A stretch of 64,000 bases of DNA from assembly GCF_001875725.1 (NCBI RefSeq), contig NZ_MLCQ01000029.1, positions 248,001 through 312,000 on the forward strand, read 5' to 3'. The stretch is from Corynebacterium sp. NML140438 (GTDB taxonomy: Bacteria > Actinomycetota > Actinomycetes > Mycobacteriales > Mycobacteriaceae). Both the position numbers and the translations under genes were made by a program. This document shows positions 38,988 to 48,420 of the stretch, one piece after another (within the stretch, counting starts at the first letter, position 1; each line of letters begins with the position of its first letter). The notes below the pieces were generated by a model. That model was given only the letters and a program-made list of their open reading frames with translations, did not search any database and was not told the origin of the DNA.

Positions 38988-39550
38988 GCTTACCTCTTCC
39001 TCGCATCCCCACATTCTGAACGAAGCGGTGGGGTTGTAGCTTCTAGTTTCTCTATAACGTTGTCCGGGCTGGGCCCATGGCTCAACGCCAGTGTCGTTTT
39101 CATTGACTGTTTGACACTTCCGGAAGGTGAACGACGCGACAAAAAACTGCGCGTTTACTTCAGTGCTTCCGCCTCGACGCGCGGGGCGTCGGGGTGTCAG
39201 ACTCGGAAGGGTGCGTGACCCTTGCGTACTGCCGCTGTTTATTTGCCATGTCCCTTCTCCGGTTTCTCACCTAGTTAACCTAGATAAAAACCTTCTTTGG
39301 AAGGTGTCATGTTTACCTCACCATCACAACCATGCGACCGTCATGTTGAGGCAACCCGAGTATTAAAACACGTTCTCGCAAGAAGCGCAACCCCTTTCGC
39401 GCATTATTTCAATTTGATTGCAGTGCTGTATCCATTCAGTACATTTTGCATCGATGCGGGCATGTCCGGGGCTTGCTGTGTACCCTGGGTATTTACACGG
39501 GCCTTTGTCCGTCGTATTTTTCTTTATCCATATATATGAAGGGATTTTTC
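38988..39550. promoter_or_regulatory. Divergent promoter region between the S10 operon and the Asp23 cluster
   Basis: A 563-bp gap with no convincing gene; short frames in it lack SD and conserved character. It must contain the S10 operon promoter (minus) and the Asp23 cluster promoter (plus). An 11-nt perfect palindrome TACCCTGGGTA lies at 39481-39491, about 60 bp before the Asp23 ATG. AT-rich stretches lie at 39275-39300 and 39400-39440. Confidence 0.5.
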
Positions 39551-40045
39551 ATGGCCGACCACAATGCAACCCAGAACACCCCAGCTACCACCGAGGCGAA
39601 GGAGACGGAGCAAATCCGCACGCGCAACTCCAACCTTGAGACTGATCATGGCACCACAATGATCGACGACAACGTCGTCGGCAAGATCGCGGGCATTGCT
39701 GCTCGCGAGGTGTCCGGTGTGTACAACCTTGGTGGTGGCGCAGCCCGCATGTGGGGCGCTGTCCGTGAGTCGCTGACCTCCTCTACCAACGTGCAGCAGG
39801 GTGTCGATGTCGCTGTCGAAGACGGTCACGCATCCGTCGCCGTCGCAATTATCGCGGAGTACGGCGTCGCAATCCACGAGCTTGCAAATGCTATCCGCGA
39901 GAACATCACGGTCGCTGTCACCCGCATGACTGGCCTCATTGTTGACCGCGTCGATGTCACAGTTCACGACGTCCACCTGCCGGAGCAGGACAACGAGGAG
40001 TCCAACGAGGCAGCCTACAACGCTAACCAGGCACTGGCTCAGTAG
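39551..40045 (+). CDS. Asp23/Gls24 family envelope protein (paralogue 1)
   Basis: Cytosolic protein of 164 residues with a full Asp23/Gls24 domain (about 50-150): TMIDDNVVGKIAGIAAREVSGVYNLGG, VDVAVEDGHASVAVAIIAEYGVAIHELANAIRENITVAVTRMTGL, VDVTVHDVHLP. In firmicutes Asp23 is tethered to the membrane by AmaP and takes part in envelope stress tolerance. The start ATG 39551 gives MADHNATQNTPATTEAKE after AAGGGATTTTTC; the longer frame is not plausible. First gene of a six-gene cluster ending in an AmaP-like protein. Confidence 0.9.
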   Translation: MADHNATQNTPATTEAKETEQIRTRNSNLETDHGTTMIDDNVVGKIAGIAAREVSGVYNLGGGAARMWGAVRESLTSSTNVQQGVDVAVEDGHASVAVAIIAEYGVAIHELANAIRENITVAVTRMTGLIVDRVDVTVHDVHLPEQDNEESNEAAYNANQALAQ

Positions 40046-40047
40046 TT

Positions 40048-40359
40048 ATGGCGTACACCTCCGTTAGCCGCGAGGTAGCCGAAGCCGCCCGGGACGCCAT
40101 CTTGGCCATCCCCGGCGTGGCCGGTATGCACGGCGGGTACTTCGGCGAAGTTGCCCTCCTCCTGCCCGGTGGACGGATCGAGGGGCTGAAACCGGCATCA
40201 CGATCCTCTGCGCCAAACCTCCGCGGCCTAGAAGTGAACTTTATCTACGACGTTTCGAGCGAACGGGACATCCCCTCCGTCGCCGACGACGTACGCACCG
40301 CCGCCCTACGCGCCACCGATGTCGACTTCGTCGATGTTGTTGTCGCCGACGCCGCATGA
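40048..40359 (+). CDS. Small Asp23-like protein
   Basis: 103 residues. It looks like a shortened Asp23/Gls24 relative: VSREVAEAARDAILAIPGVAGMHGG at the start and AALRATDVDFVDVVVADAA at the end keep the pattern of the family, while the middle helix is reduced. No signal peptide or membrane span. It lies 2 bp after paralogue 1. The function is unknown; cluster context suggests an accessory of the Asp23-AmaP envelope assembly. Confidence 0.72.
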   Translation: MAYTSVSREVAEAARDAILAIPGVAGMHGGYFGEVALLLPGGRIEGLKPASRSSAPNLRGLEVNFIYDVSSERDIPSVADDVRTAALRATDVDFVDVVVADAA

Positions 40360-40417
40360 AACTGCCCTCCGAGGCAGTCCGCGTTGCGTACCCACAACAA
40401 AATTTAAGTGGTGAACT

Positions 40418-40618
40418 ATGAACTTTCTATCCAACAAAGCGCTAACCGGTGTCATTATCGGCATTATCGTCGCGTTCTTCGTTACCTTCGGTGGTGGACT
40501 CGGACTGCTGTGGCTCGTCCTGTTCTCCGTCATTGGTGGCATCGTAGGCGCGCAGCTCGACGGCAAGCTGGACCTTGCAGAGATCCTGAGCACCAGCTCA
40601 GGTAAGGGTCGGAGCTAA
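40418..40618 (+). CDS. Small membrane protein, DUF2273/GlsB-like
   Basis: 66 residues with a helical-hairpin membrane segment (GVIIGIIVAFFVTFGGGLGLLWLVLFSVIGGIVG) and a short hydrophilic tail. Size, topology and place beside Asp23 and AmaP genes match the GlsB/DUF2273 small membrane proteins of Gls24 operons. The stop overlaps the next start by one base (TAATG). Confidence 0.72.
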   Translation: MNFLSNKALTGVIIGIIVAFFVTFGGGLGLLWLVLFSVIGGIVGAQLDGKLDLAEILSTSSGKGRS

Positions 40619-41403
40619 TGGCGTCGAACCAGTTCCACCTCAGCGAACGTGTGATTGCACAGATCGCTGAGGTGGCGGCTTCGTCAGTGCCGGGCACGAT
40701 CGAAATGGACGCGAAGCTTGCAGGTCTGGCGGGCCGCAGCTTTCCCCAAATCGATGTCCGCCTGGACCGAGTTTCAGGCACCGCGGCCGTCGAAGCCGAG
40801 ATCGCTACTACCTACCCTGCCCCCATCGCCGCCATCACGGACGCCGTGCGCTCGACGATCATTTCGCACATCCGCACCTTGACCGGCTTGGATGTTTCCA
40901 GCGTCAATATCGAGGTCGCGAATGTCACTGCGAACGCAGGCACACCCGTCTCCTGGGATGACGTTACGAATCACCAATCCTTCATCATCCCAACTCCACT
41001 GAAGGTCAAGCCTTTAGAGGTGGAGTCCCCGAAGACAAAGGAGCCAGAGCCGCTGCAGGAGATCGTCGCCCACTCGCTTGTCGACGACCTCAAAGCCACC
41101 CGCGTTCCTACACCAACGGCCGTAGCGTCCGTCGCTGCGCCGAAGCCACACCCTGTCCGCACAGAAGGGTTCGAGGTGCAGCCGCCCCGAGTATTCCGTC
41201 CACGCACGCCGGAACCTGTACAGGTGCGTGGCGTGCAGACACGCACACAGCGCGCATACAGCCCGAATGTCCCGGTTCCGGCGCCTCTCAAGCCAGTTCG
41301 TGTGAAGCGAGCTACGACTCCGAAGCCGGTAGCGGCTCCGCAGCCGCAGCCACTTCGCGAAATCACAATCAAACCGGCGGTGAAGTACTATGACCGAACC
41401 TAA
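40618..41403 (+). CDS. Asp23/Gls24 family protein with Pro-rich tail (paralogue 2)
   Basis: 261 residues. The first ~115 residues form an Asp23 domain (FHLSERVIAQIAEVAASSVPGTIEMDAKLAGLAGRSFP, IRTLTGLDVSSVNIEVANV). The rest is a low-complexity, Pro/Lys/Arg-rich tail (about 120-255) with no predicted fold, which might contact the envelope or a partner. The start overlaps the DUF2273-like gene by one base. It overlaps the next gene by 14 bp. Confidence 0.82.
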   Translation: MASNQFHLSERVIAQIAEVAASSVPGTIEMDAKLAGLAGRSFPQIDVRLDRVSGTAAVEAEIATTYPAPIAAITDAVRSTIISHIRTLTGLDVSSVNIEVANVTANAGTPVSWDDVTNHQSFIIPTPLKVKPLEVESPKTKEPEPLQEIVAHSLVDDLKATRVPTPTAVASVAAPKPHPVRTEGFEVQPPRVFRPRTPEPVQVRGVQTRTQRAYSPNVPVPAPLKPVRVKRATTPKPVAAPQPQPLREITIKPAVKYYDRT

Positions 41404-41983
41404 TACCCCCGTTGCCGCAGTAGGCCCACACCCTGCAGTCGCACCGAAAGCCAGCCCGGTAGCTCGCTGGCTCAGCGTTCTCGTCGGCCTGGTCTTCCTC
41501 GGGGGAGCCGTAGTGGCTGGCCACGACGCTTGGGCTCGACTCCAAGAAACGAGCGACCAACCAGAGTGGCTCACCGAGCTCTACGACCAGTTGACGCTGC
41601 AGCTCATTGACATCACGTGGGTAGCCGTCGCCGTCGGCATCGTTGTGATGGTGGTGGGATTGGCACTCGTGGTTGCGGCATTGAAGCCACGCCAAAAAAC
41701 GCATCTGCGCGTACAGTCACCGGTTTCTATCTGGACGCGACCGGTGGATCTTGCGCGCAAATCAACGTTCCTCGCAACGTCACAGTTCGGAGCAAACCAC
41801 GCGCGCACCAAAGCGGACCGCAAGAAAATGACGCTCACAATGCAGAGCGACGCGCCCCGCCCCGAGGTCGAACAGCAGGCTCAGGAAGCACTCGTTGGCG
41901 AGTTCCAACGTTTGGAGCAACTGCCTACCATCACCATCAAGACCGAAGCGCCAGCGCCAGCTGCAGACCAGGAGGCGAACTAA
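41390..41983 (+). CDS. Two-span membrane protein, DUF6286-like
   Basis: 197 residues. Membrane segments are near residues 27-50 (WLSVLVGLVFLGGAVVAGHDAW) and 80-105 (VAVAVGIVVMVVGLALVVAAL), followed by a cytosolic domain. The layout is that of DUF6286 proteins of actinobacterial Asp23 clusters, which are distant AmaP relatives. It is coupled to its neighbours (14-bp overlap upstream, zero spacing downstream). Confidence 0.75.
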   Translation: MTEPNTPVAAVGPHPAVAPKASPVARWLSVLVGLVFLGGAVVAGHDAWARLQETSDQPEWLTELYDQLTLQLIDITWVAVAVGIVVMVVGLALVVAALKPRQKTHLRVQSPVSIWTRPVDLARKSTFLATSQFGANHARTKADRKKMTLTMQSDAPRPEVEQQAQEALVGEFQRLEQLPTITIKTEAPAPAADQEAN

Positions 41984-42544
41984 ATGACCAAGACAATTGC
42001 GTTCTTTGACCGCCTACTCGTCTTCATTCTAGGTATCCTCTTGCTCTGCTTCGGGTTCATTCCACTCACCTACTTCTGGGACATCCCCTACGTAAGCGAA
42101 TGGACCCAACAGGTCAACCCAGCGGTGATTGGCAACCTCCCCTATCGCTCCTGGTACAACACCGCCCTGATCGTCGGGGCAGTCGTATTGACCGTTGTTG
42201 GCCTGTGGGCTGTTATCGCCAACGTCCGAAGCCGAGGTTTCTCCACCCGAGAAATTACCGCGGCCGACGCCGAGCATGGCACAACCGAAATCAACGTGAA
42301 GCGAGTCGCCGAGGCTGCTTGCCACCACCTGGCGACCAACCCAATGATCAACTCAGCGGATGCCAAGGTCGCAATGGTTGAGACTCGCCCGACCATCGAA
42401 TTCGTGGCAGTAGCAAACCCAGCGTTCTCACTCGATGAAGTCGCGACTGTGCTTGAAAAGGCCGACCAAGACTTCCGAATGGCGAACCACACAATGAACG
42501 TGGATACGCTCTGGAAGCTGCACTACGACCAAATAAGCGCCTAG
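41984..42544 (+). CDS. AmaP-like alkaline shock membrane anchor
   Basis: 186 residues with two N-terminal spans (about 10-32, LLVFILGILLLCFGFIPLTYF, and about 60-82, ALIVGAVVLTVVGLWAVIANV) and a cytosolic C-terminal domain (about 95-186). This is the AmaP topology; AmaP anchors Asp23 in Staphylococcus. It starts directly after the previous stop and is the last gene of the cluster. A terminator with T-run follows at 42564. Confidence 0.78.
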   Translation: MTKTIAFFDRLLVFILGILLLCFGFIPLTYFWDIPYVSEWTQQVNPAVIGNLPYRSWYNTALIVGAVVLTVVGLWAVIANVRSRGFSTREITAADAEHGTTEINVKRVAEAACHHLATNPMINSADAKVAMVETRPTIEFVAVANPAFSLDEVATVLEKADQDFRMANHTMNVDTLWKLHYDQISA

Positions 42545-42563
42545 CGCCACAAAGAGCGAAGCA

Positions 42564-42598
42564 GCTCCCCTCCCGCAACATAATTGCGGTTGGGGAGC
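42564..42598 (+). terminator. Terminator of the Asp23-AmaP cluster
   Basis: GCTCCCCTCCCGCA pairs with TGCGGTTGGGGAGC, followed by CTTTCTTT. It lies 20 bp after the last stop. Confidence 0.85.
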
Positions 42599-42633
42599 CT
42601 TTCTTTGCCCGGTCACCGATCGAGCACACCAGT

Positions 42634-42667
42634 GTAAGGGACAATTTCTGTGTAAAGATTTGACCGC
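42634..42667. repeat. Degenerate solo copy of the MITE end
   Basis: TAAGGGACAATTTCTGTG and the following bases up to about 42667 resemble the inner-facing end of the 529-bp element at 42767 with several mismatches. It may be one end of an older, related insertion. No matching opposite end was found. Confidence 0.4.
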
Positions 42668-42758
42668 GGCCAATTTGCCGGCTTGACCGAGTCAACTACG
42701 ACCAGGGTAAGCTGCGCGGTGCGGCAGCTGCGGCAAGCACCGGATGCCCTCCGCGCTG

Positions 42759-42766
42759 GGACAGCC
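42759..42766. repeat. Left copy of the 8-bp target duplication
   Basis: GGACAGCC, identical to 43296-43303, directly outside the left inverted end of the 529-bp element. Confidence 0.75.
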
Positions 42767-43295
42767 GGCTTAAGGGACATTTTGTGTGTACAAATCTATC
42801 CGGTTTCCCGGGATGACCTCGACCAACAACCCAATATGGTTTTCAAAACAATGACATTCGTCCGTTTTGAGAAATCAACACCGAATGACGTCTGGTGTGT
42901 GGTATGGACTCTGCGGGTATTGCAGGGCCCAGCCGAGACTTTAGGGGACAAGAACCAGCCGCCAACGCGCGTTGGGGGCGGCGTATACGGCCAGAAAGAC
43001 GAGCAAAGCCCTTGACGTGCACAATTCCGGCCATATCGAAGGAAGGGCTGAGTATTGCCACCCTCCTGTACCTACACAGCCTCTATGCCGTTTAACGGTA
43101 TGCGCGGCTTCTAGCCATGTCCTTGAGCGAGCTGGCATACAGCTTGGGGTGGGAGGTGAGCTTGCGTGCGTGGTGTCCTGGATGGGCGGCCGAAAGAATT
43201 CGATACCGGCATTGATAGTCAGTGGAACCCCAGCTTAGGCGTGAGAAAAGGGTGGGCCGGACGCAGTTAGTTACACACAAAATGTCCCTTAAGCC
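42767..43295. mobile_element. MITE-like element with 24-bp perfect inverted ends
   Basis: Terminal repeats are 42767-42790 (GGCTTAAGGGACATTTTGTG...) and its perfect complement at 43272-43295. An 8-bp direct repeat GGACAGCC flanks both sides (42759-42766 and 43296-43303), a typical target duplication. The 529-bp body has no credible coding frame; the short frames inside carry no transposase motifs, so it would have to be mobilised in trans. The 8-bp duplication and TGTGTA-type ends are reminiscent of the IS256 family, which is an inference. It lies between the Asp23 cluster terminator and the tuf terminator, in a harmless site. Confidence 0.8.
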
Positions 43296-43303
43296 GGACA
43301 GCC
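43296..43303. repeat. Right copy of the 8-bp target duplication
   Basis: GGACAGCC, identical to 42759-42766, directly outside the right inverted end of the 529-bp element. Confidence 0.75.
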
Positions 43304-43314
43304 GCTCCCCACAA

Positions 43315-43347
43315 GCCCGCTGCCAGCCGTATCGCCTGGCAGCGGGC
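43315..43347. terminator. Second hairpin downstream of tuf
   Basis: GCCCGCTGCCAG / CTGGCAGCGGGC, a perfect 12-bp stem. It has no clear T-run on either strand. It may back up the tuf terminator at 43354. Confidence 0.55.
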
Positions 43348-43353
43348 ATAGAA

Positions 43354-43386
43354 AAAGGTCACTCCCCCTAGTGGGGAGTGACCTTT
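43354..43386 (-). terminator. Terminator of tuf
   Basis: AAAGGTCACTCCCC / GGGGAGTGACCTTT stem followed on the minus strand by TTTTTC. It lies 22 bp after the tuf stop. Confidence 0.9.
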
Positions 43387-43407
43387 ACGTCACGCTATCG
43401 GACTAAA

Positions 43408-44598
43408 TTAGTCGAGGATCTTGGTGACACGGCCAGCGCCGACGGTGCGGGAGCCCTCGCGGATAGCGAAGCGCAGGCCCTCGTCCATTGCGACTGGGTG
43501 GATCAGCTCGACGGACATGTCGACGTTGTCGCCAGGCATGACCATCTCGGTGCCCTCAGGCAGGTGCACAACACCGGTAACGTCGGTGGTGCGGAAGTAG
43601 AACTGAGGACGGTAGTTGTCGAAGAATGGCGTGTGGCGGCCACCCTCGTCCTTGGACAGGACGTAGACAGAACCCTCGAACTTGGAGTGAGGGGTGTAAG
43701 CGCCCGGCTTGATGACAACCTGGCCACGCTCAACGTCCTCACGCTTCAGGCCACGGAGCAGCAGAGCTGCGTTGTCGCCAGCCTCAGCGGTGTCGAGAAG
43801 CTTGTTGAACATCTCGATGGAGGTGACGGTGGTCTTGGTGGACTTCTCGCGGATACCGATGATCTCAACCTCGTCGTTGAGGTTCAGGACGCCACGCTCA
43901 ACACGGCCGGTCACAACGGTACCGCGGCCGGAAATGGTGAAGATATCCTCGATCGGCATCAGGAAGTCACGATCGGTCTCGCGGACTGGGTCCGGGATGG
44001 AGTTGTCGCAAGCGTCCATGAGCTCAACGATGGACTCAACCCACTTCTCCTCGCCCTCAAGAGCCTTCAGAGCGGAGATGTGAACGATTGGAGCCTCTTC
44101 GTCGTAGTCCTGCTCGGCGAGCAGCTCACGAACTTCCATCTCGACGAGCTCGATGATTTCCTCATCGTCGACCATGTCGCACTTGTTCAGCGCAACGAGG
44201 ATGTAAGGAACGCCAACCTGGCGAGCAAGCAGAACGTGCTCGCGAGTCTGAGGCATCGGGCCGTCAGTAGCAGCAACAACGAGGATTGCGCCGTCCATCT
44301 GAGCAGCACCGGTGATCATGTTCTTGATGTAGTCAGCGTGGCCCGGAGCATCCACGTGAGCGTAGTGACGCTTCGGGGTGGTGTACTCGACGTGGGAAAT
44401 GTTAATGGTAATGCCGCGCTCGCGCTCTTCCGGCGCCTTGTCAATCGCGTCGTACGCGAAGGACTTGTTCTCCTCCGGGTACTTGTCAGCGAGCACCTTG
44501 GTGATAGCAGCCGTGGTGGTCGTCTTACCGTGGTCGACGTGACCAATGGTACCGATGTTGACGTGCGGCTTTGTACGTTCGAACTTTGCCTTTGCCAC
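43408..44598 (-). CDS. tuf: Elongation factor Tu
   Basis: GTPase that delivers aminoacyl-tRNA to the ribosome, 396 residues. The start is GTG at 44598 ([14 protein letters not shown] in the mature reading) with TAGGAGG upstream; the longer frame is not conserved. G1 GHVDHGKT (about 19-26), DAPGHADY (G3), NKCD (G4) and SALKALEG (G5) are intact. It is separated from fusA by 311 bp, so it has its own promoter, and is followed by one or two terminators. Confidence 0.99.
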   Translation of the reverse strand: MAKAKFERTKPHVNIGTIGHVDHGKTTTTAAITKVLADKYPEENKSFAYDAIDKAPEERERGITINISHVEYTTPKRHYAHVDAPGHADYIKNMITGAAQMDGAILVVAATDGPMPQTREHVLLARQVGVPYILVALNKCDMVDDEEIIELVEMEVRELLAEQDYDEEAPIVHISALKALEGEEKWVESIVELMDACDNSIPDPVRETDRDFLMPIEDIFTISGRGTVVTGRVERGVLNLNDEVEIIGIREKSTKTTVTSIEMFNKLLDTAEAGDNAALLLRGLKREDVERGQVVIKPGAYTPHSKFEGSVYVLSKDEGGRHTPFFDNYRPQFYFRTTDVTGVVHLPEGTEMVMPGDNVDMSVELIHPVAMDEGLRFAIREGSRTVGAGRVTKILD

Positions 44599-44909
44599 TG
44601 TATGTCCTCCTAGGACTTCATGGTGGCTACGACCTTCGCAGCCACGTGGTTTACATTTGCCTTTGCCTTCGAAAAGGCGTCGGCTCATTCACAATGTGCC
44701 AGTTACCTGATCCTAGAGATTCGCGGCCTGATTTTCAAACCGTCAGACCGAAAATTCCGGGACCATTCGTCGCGAGTAACGGCCGGCTCAAACCACCACG
44801 CCAAAAGTGTGGCAGCCCCAGCACGGCCGCTACTTGCGACCGCCCTGCTCCCTTCAACCGATTAGCCTTGCTGGCACGCGAAGCTGGTCGTCGAGAAGCA
44901 GGGAAACGA
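44599..44909. promoter_or_regulatory. Gap between fusA and tuf
   Basis: 311 bp with no gene. It should hold the tuf promoter and untranslated leader. On the minus strand a hairpin (GTGGCTgCGA / TCGtAGCCAC, at 44630-44652) lies just before the SD of tuf. No other structure was recognised. Confidence 0.5.
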
Positions 44910-47030
44910 CTAGTTGCCGTTACGCGCGTCGATGATTTCCTGCGCGACGTTGGAAGGAACCTCACCGTAGGAGTCGAACACCATGGTGTAGTTCGCGCGG
45001 CCCTGCGTCTTGGAACGCAGGTCGCCAACGTAGCCGAACATCTGGGACAGCGGGACAACAGCCTTGACGACCTTTGCGCCAGAGCGGTCGTCCATCGAGT
45101 TGACCTGACCACGACGGGAGTTCAGGTCACCGATGACGTCGCCCATGTACTCCTCAGGCGTGACAACCTCAACAGCCATCAGCGGCTCGAGAAGCACTGG
45201 CTTCGCCTTAGCGACGGCCTCCTTGAGCACCTGCGAACCAGCCATCTTGAAGGCCATTTCGGAGGAGTCAACTTCGTGGTAGGCACCGTCTTCGAGGGTC
45301 GCCTTGATGTTGACCAGCGGGTAGCCAGCGAGGTAGCCGTACTGCATCGCATCCTGAATACCAGCGTCGACGGAAGGGATGTATTCCTTCGGAACACGAC
45401 CACCAGTGACCGCGTTGACGAACTGGTACGTTGCGCTCTCGCCCTCTTCCAGGGTCTCCGGATCCGGGTTGTAAGGCTCGATGGTAACGATAACCTTCGC
45501 GAACTGACCCGAACCACCAGTCTGCTTCTTGTGGGTGTAGTCCAGGGACTCCACCTTCTTGCGGATGGTCTCGCGGTATGCCACCTGTGGGGAACCAATG
45601 TTCGCCTCAACCTTGAACTCGCGCTTCATGCGGTCCACGAGGACGTCGAGGTGGAGCTCGCCCATGCCGCCGATGACGGTCTGGCCGGTCTCGTCGTCGA
45701 GGTGAACAGTGAAGGTTGGGTCCTCCTCAGAGAGCTTCTGGATAGCCGTACCCAGCTTCTCCTGGTCAGCCTTGGTCTTTGGCTCAATGGCGACCTGGAT
45801 AACCGGATCCGGGAAGTCCATGGACTCGAGGATGATCGGGTGGTCAGGGTTGCACAGGGTATCACCGGTGGTGGTGTGCTTCAGACCAATGAACGCGTAG
45901 ATGTTGCCGGCGTCAGCATGCTCAACCGGGTTCTCCTTGTTCGCGTGCATCTGGAAGAGCTTACCGACACGCTCACGCTGCTGCTTCGTGGAGTTCAGCA
46001 TGTTCTCGCCCGGAATGGCCTGGCCAGAGTAGACACGCACGTAGGTCAGCTTACCGAAGAATGGGTGAACCGCGATCTTGAATGCAAGAGCGGAGAACGG
46101 CTCGTCGACGGAAGGCTTACGGGTCAGGTCGCCCTCACCGTCGAGGGCGGTGCCGTGAACCTCACCGATGTCCAGCGGGGACGGCAGGTAATCGACGATA
46201 GCGTCCAGCACAGGCTCGACACCCTTGTTGCGGTACGCAGTACCACAGAAGACTGGGTAGACTTCCGAATTCACGGTGAGCTTACGGATACCAGCCTTCA
46301 GCTCCTCAATCGTGAGCTCTTCGCCACCGAAGTACTTCTCCATGAGCTCTTCGTCGGACTCAGCAACGGTCTCGACGAGCTTCTCGCGGTACTCCTCAGC
46401 CTTCGCCTTCAGATCCTCCGGAATCTCGGTGATCTGCGCAGGGGTGCCGGTCTCAACCTTGCCAGGCCACAGCATCGCCTTCATCTCGAGAAGGTCGACA
46501 ACGCCGTCGAAGTTATCCTCAGCACCGATTGGCAGCTGCATTACCAACGGCTTCGCGCCGAGACGGTCAACGATCGTACCGACGGTGTAGTAGAAGTCAG
46601 CGCCCAGCTTGTCCATCTTGTTGACGAAGCAGATACGCGGGACGTCGTACTTCGCAGCCTGGCGCCACACCTGCTCGGACTGCGGCTCAACGCCTTCCTT
46701 GCCGTCGAACACAGCAACTGCGCCGTCGAGTACGCGCAGGGAACGCTCAACCTCAACGGTGAAGTCCACGTGACCCGGCGTGTCGATAATGTTGATCTGG
46801 TTATTATTCCAGAAGCAGGTCACGGCAGCAGACGTAATGGTGATGCCGCGCTCTTTCTCCTGCTCCATCCAGTCAGTAGTTGCGCCACCGTCGTGGGTCT
46901 CGCCAACCTTGCGGTTAATACCGGTGTAGAACAGAATGCGCTCTGTCGTGGTGGTCTTACCAGCATCGATGTGCGCCATGATGCCGATGTTGCGGACCTT
47001 GTGCAGGTCCTTAAGCACTTCTTGTGCCAC
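44910..47030 (-). CDS. fusA: Elongation factor G
   Basis: Translocation GTPase, 706 residues. It starts with GTG at 47030 ([16 protein letters not shown]). G1 [23 protein letters not shown] (G3) and NKMD (G4) are intact, and domains II-V follow to [19 protein letters not shown]. It lies 240 bp after rpsG, a wider gap than in most bacteria, in the str operon order rpsL-rpsG-fusA-tuf. Confidence 0.99.
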   Translation of the reverse strand: MAQEVLKDLHKVRNIGIMAHIDAGKTTTTERILFYTGINRKVGETHDGGATTDWMEQEKERGITITSAAVTCFWNNNQINIIDTPGHVDFTVEVERSLRVLDGAVAVFDGKEGVEPQSEQVWRQAAKYDVPRICFVNKMDKLGADFYYTVGTIVDRLGAKPLVMQLPIGAEDNFDGVVDLLEMKAMLWPGKVETGTPAQITEIPEDLKAKAEEYREKLVETVAESDEELMEKYFGGEELTIEELKAGIRKLTVNSEVYPVFCGTAYRNKGVEPVLDAIVDYLPSPLDIGEVHGTALDGEGDLTRKPSVDEPFSALAFKIAVHPFFGKLTYVRVYSGQAIPGENMLNSTKQQRERVGKLFQMHANKENPVEHADAGNIYAFIGLKHTTTGDTLCNPDHPIILESMDFPDPVIQVAIEPKTKADQEKLGTAIQKLSEEDPTFTVHLDDETGQTVIGGMGELHLDVLVDRMKREFKVEANIGSPQVAYRETIRKKVESLDYTHKKQTGGSGQFAKVIVTIEPYNPDPETLEEGESATYQFVNAVTGGRVPKEYIPSVDAGIQDAMQYGYLAGYPLVNIKATLEDGAYHEVDSSEMAFKMAGSQVLKEAVAKAKPVLLEPLMAVEVVTPEEYMGDVIGDLNSRRGQVNSMDDRSGAKVVKAVVPLSQMFGYVGDLRSKTQGRANYTMVFDSYGEVPSNVAQEIIDARNGN

Positions 47031-47270
47031 GTTATTTACCCCAACTTAAAAGTCGTCGACGTGCTGCACACGTCTTGGCGAATATTTACCTAGTTCATTG
47101 TGCCACTGTTTGCCCATGATGGGCAGTGCCAGCCAGAAAATCACCACAAAACAAAAACCCGGACGCCGCACGTGCACCCACATTGGTGGGTGCACACGTA
47201 TGCAATTGTGCACACGCCGTCCGTGTCAGCATGGTCCGGGGAATTTGCTTCATAGATAACCTACCGGCGA

Positions 47271-47738
47271 CTACCAGCGGTAGTGAGCAAACGCACGGTT
47301 TGCCTCAGCCATCTTGTGGACATCCTCGCGACGCTTCACGGATGCACCCAAACCGTTAGACGCGTCCAGGATCTCATTTGCGAGACGCTCGATCATCGAG
47401 TTCTCACGACGCTGGCGCGTGAAAGTGACCATCCAGCGCAGAGCCAGAGTGGTGGAGCGAACCGGCTTGACCTCTACCGGAACCTGGTAGGTAGCGCCAC
47501 CGACACGGCGGGAACGAACCTCAAGGTCAGGGCGGATGTTGCCAAGTGCCTTTTCCAAGGTGCCGACCGGATCGGTGCCGGTCTTCTCGCGGCAGATCTC
47601 AAGCGCGCCGTAGACGATGCGCTCAGCGGTGGACTTCTTACCGTCGAGAAGCACCTTATTGACCAGCTGAGTCACAAGTTCAGAGTTGTATACCGGGTCC
47701 TTAACGATGGGACGCTTCGGAGCTTGCTGCTTACGCAT
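47271..47738 (-). CDS. rpsG: 30S ribosomal protein S7
   Basis: Primary 16S rRNA-binding protein of the head, 155 residues. It begins [22 protein letters not shown]. The signature [26 protein letters not shown] and the C-terminal NRAFAHYRW are complete. It lies 6 bp after rpsL. Confidence 0.98.
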   Translation of the reverse strand: MRKQQAPKRPIVKDPVYNSELVTQLVNKVLLDGKKSTAERIVYGALEICREKTGTDPVGTLEKALGNIRPDLEVRSRRVGGATYQVPVEVKPVRSTTLALRWMVTFTRQRRENSMIERLANEILDASNGLGASVKRREDVHKMAEANRAFAHYRW

Positions 47739-47744
47739 TTCTGA

Positions 47745-48116
47745 TTACTGTCCCTTCTTTGCGCCGTAGCGGGAACGAGCCTGCTTACGATCCTTGACAC
47801 CCTGGGTATCCAAGGAGCCACGAACAATCTTGTAGCGAACACCCGGGAGGTCCTTCACACGACCACCACGGACGAGCACCATGGAGTGCTCCTGGAGGTT
47901 GTGACCCTCACCCGGAATGTATGCAGAGACCTCGATACCGGAGCTCAGACGAACACGAGCAACCTTACGGAGTGCCGAGTTCGGCTTCTTCGGCGTGGTG
48001 GTGTACACACGGGTGCACACACCACGACGCTGCGGGGAACCCTTCAGCGCTGCAGTTGCTACCTTGCCACGCTTGTCGTGGCGGCCCTTGCGGACCAGCT
48101 GCTGGATAGTTGGCAT
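47745..48116 (-). CDS. rpsL: 30S ribosomal protein S12
   Basis: Decoding-site protein, 123 residues from ATG 48116 ([12 protein letters not shown]). The two lysines tied to streptomycin sensitivity are wild type ([12 protein letters not shown] near residue 43 and [10 protein letters not shown] near residue 88), so no S12-based resistance is indicated. First gene of the str operon. The upstream 404 bp separate it from divergent nrdD. Confidence 0.98.
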   Translation of the reverse strand: MPTIQQLVRKGRHDKRGKVATAALKGSPQRRGVCTRVYTTTPKKPNSALRKVARVRLSSGIEVSAYIPGEGHNLQEHSMVLVRGGRVKDLPGVRYKIVRGSLDTQGVKDRKQARSRYGAKKGQ

Positions 48117-48420
48117 TAATTTTCCTTCTAAGTTTTTACGCCACGGCGGCATTCGCCTGAACATGCAAAAATGAGGGCTCTTTCCCGGGGCCCTGCCGCA
48201 CGTCCAGAACGCCCCGCCACGTTAATGCGAAAACGATCAGACACTTCACCTTGAGAGGGTGAACCGTCCGATACGGTACCACGCTCACTACCGATTGCGC
48301 AATACAAGCGCCGCACCCAGTTCAACTTCCCCCAATCGAGGGTGCACCAAGGGATGGCCCCCCACCACTACACCTACCCCCCGCTGATCCATTACCCGTG
48401 GGGCCAGCAGTCCAAAACTA
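48117..48420. promoter_or_regulatory. Upstream region of rpsL (divergent from nrdD)
   Basis: A roughly 300-bp stretch without a gene. It must contain the promoter and leader of rpsL-rpsG-fusA on the minus strand. A CCGTCCGATACGG hairpin-like segment is near 48270. The nrdD side is listed separately. Confidence 0.45.

Noticed and set aside
39127..39539. Plus-strand short frames upstream of the Asp23 gene
   Set aside because: No SD, odd composition, and they overlap the real Asp23 start; taken as non-coding.
42843..43349. Short frames inside the 529-bp element as transposase remnants
   Set aside because: None shows DDE-type motifs or a run of plausible residues; frames overlap on both strands, as expected by chance in GC-rich DNA.
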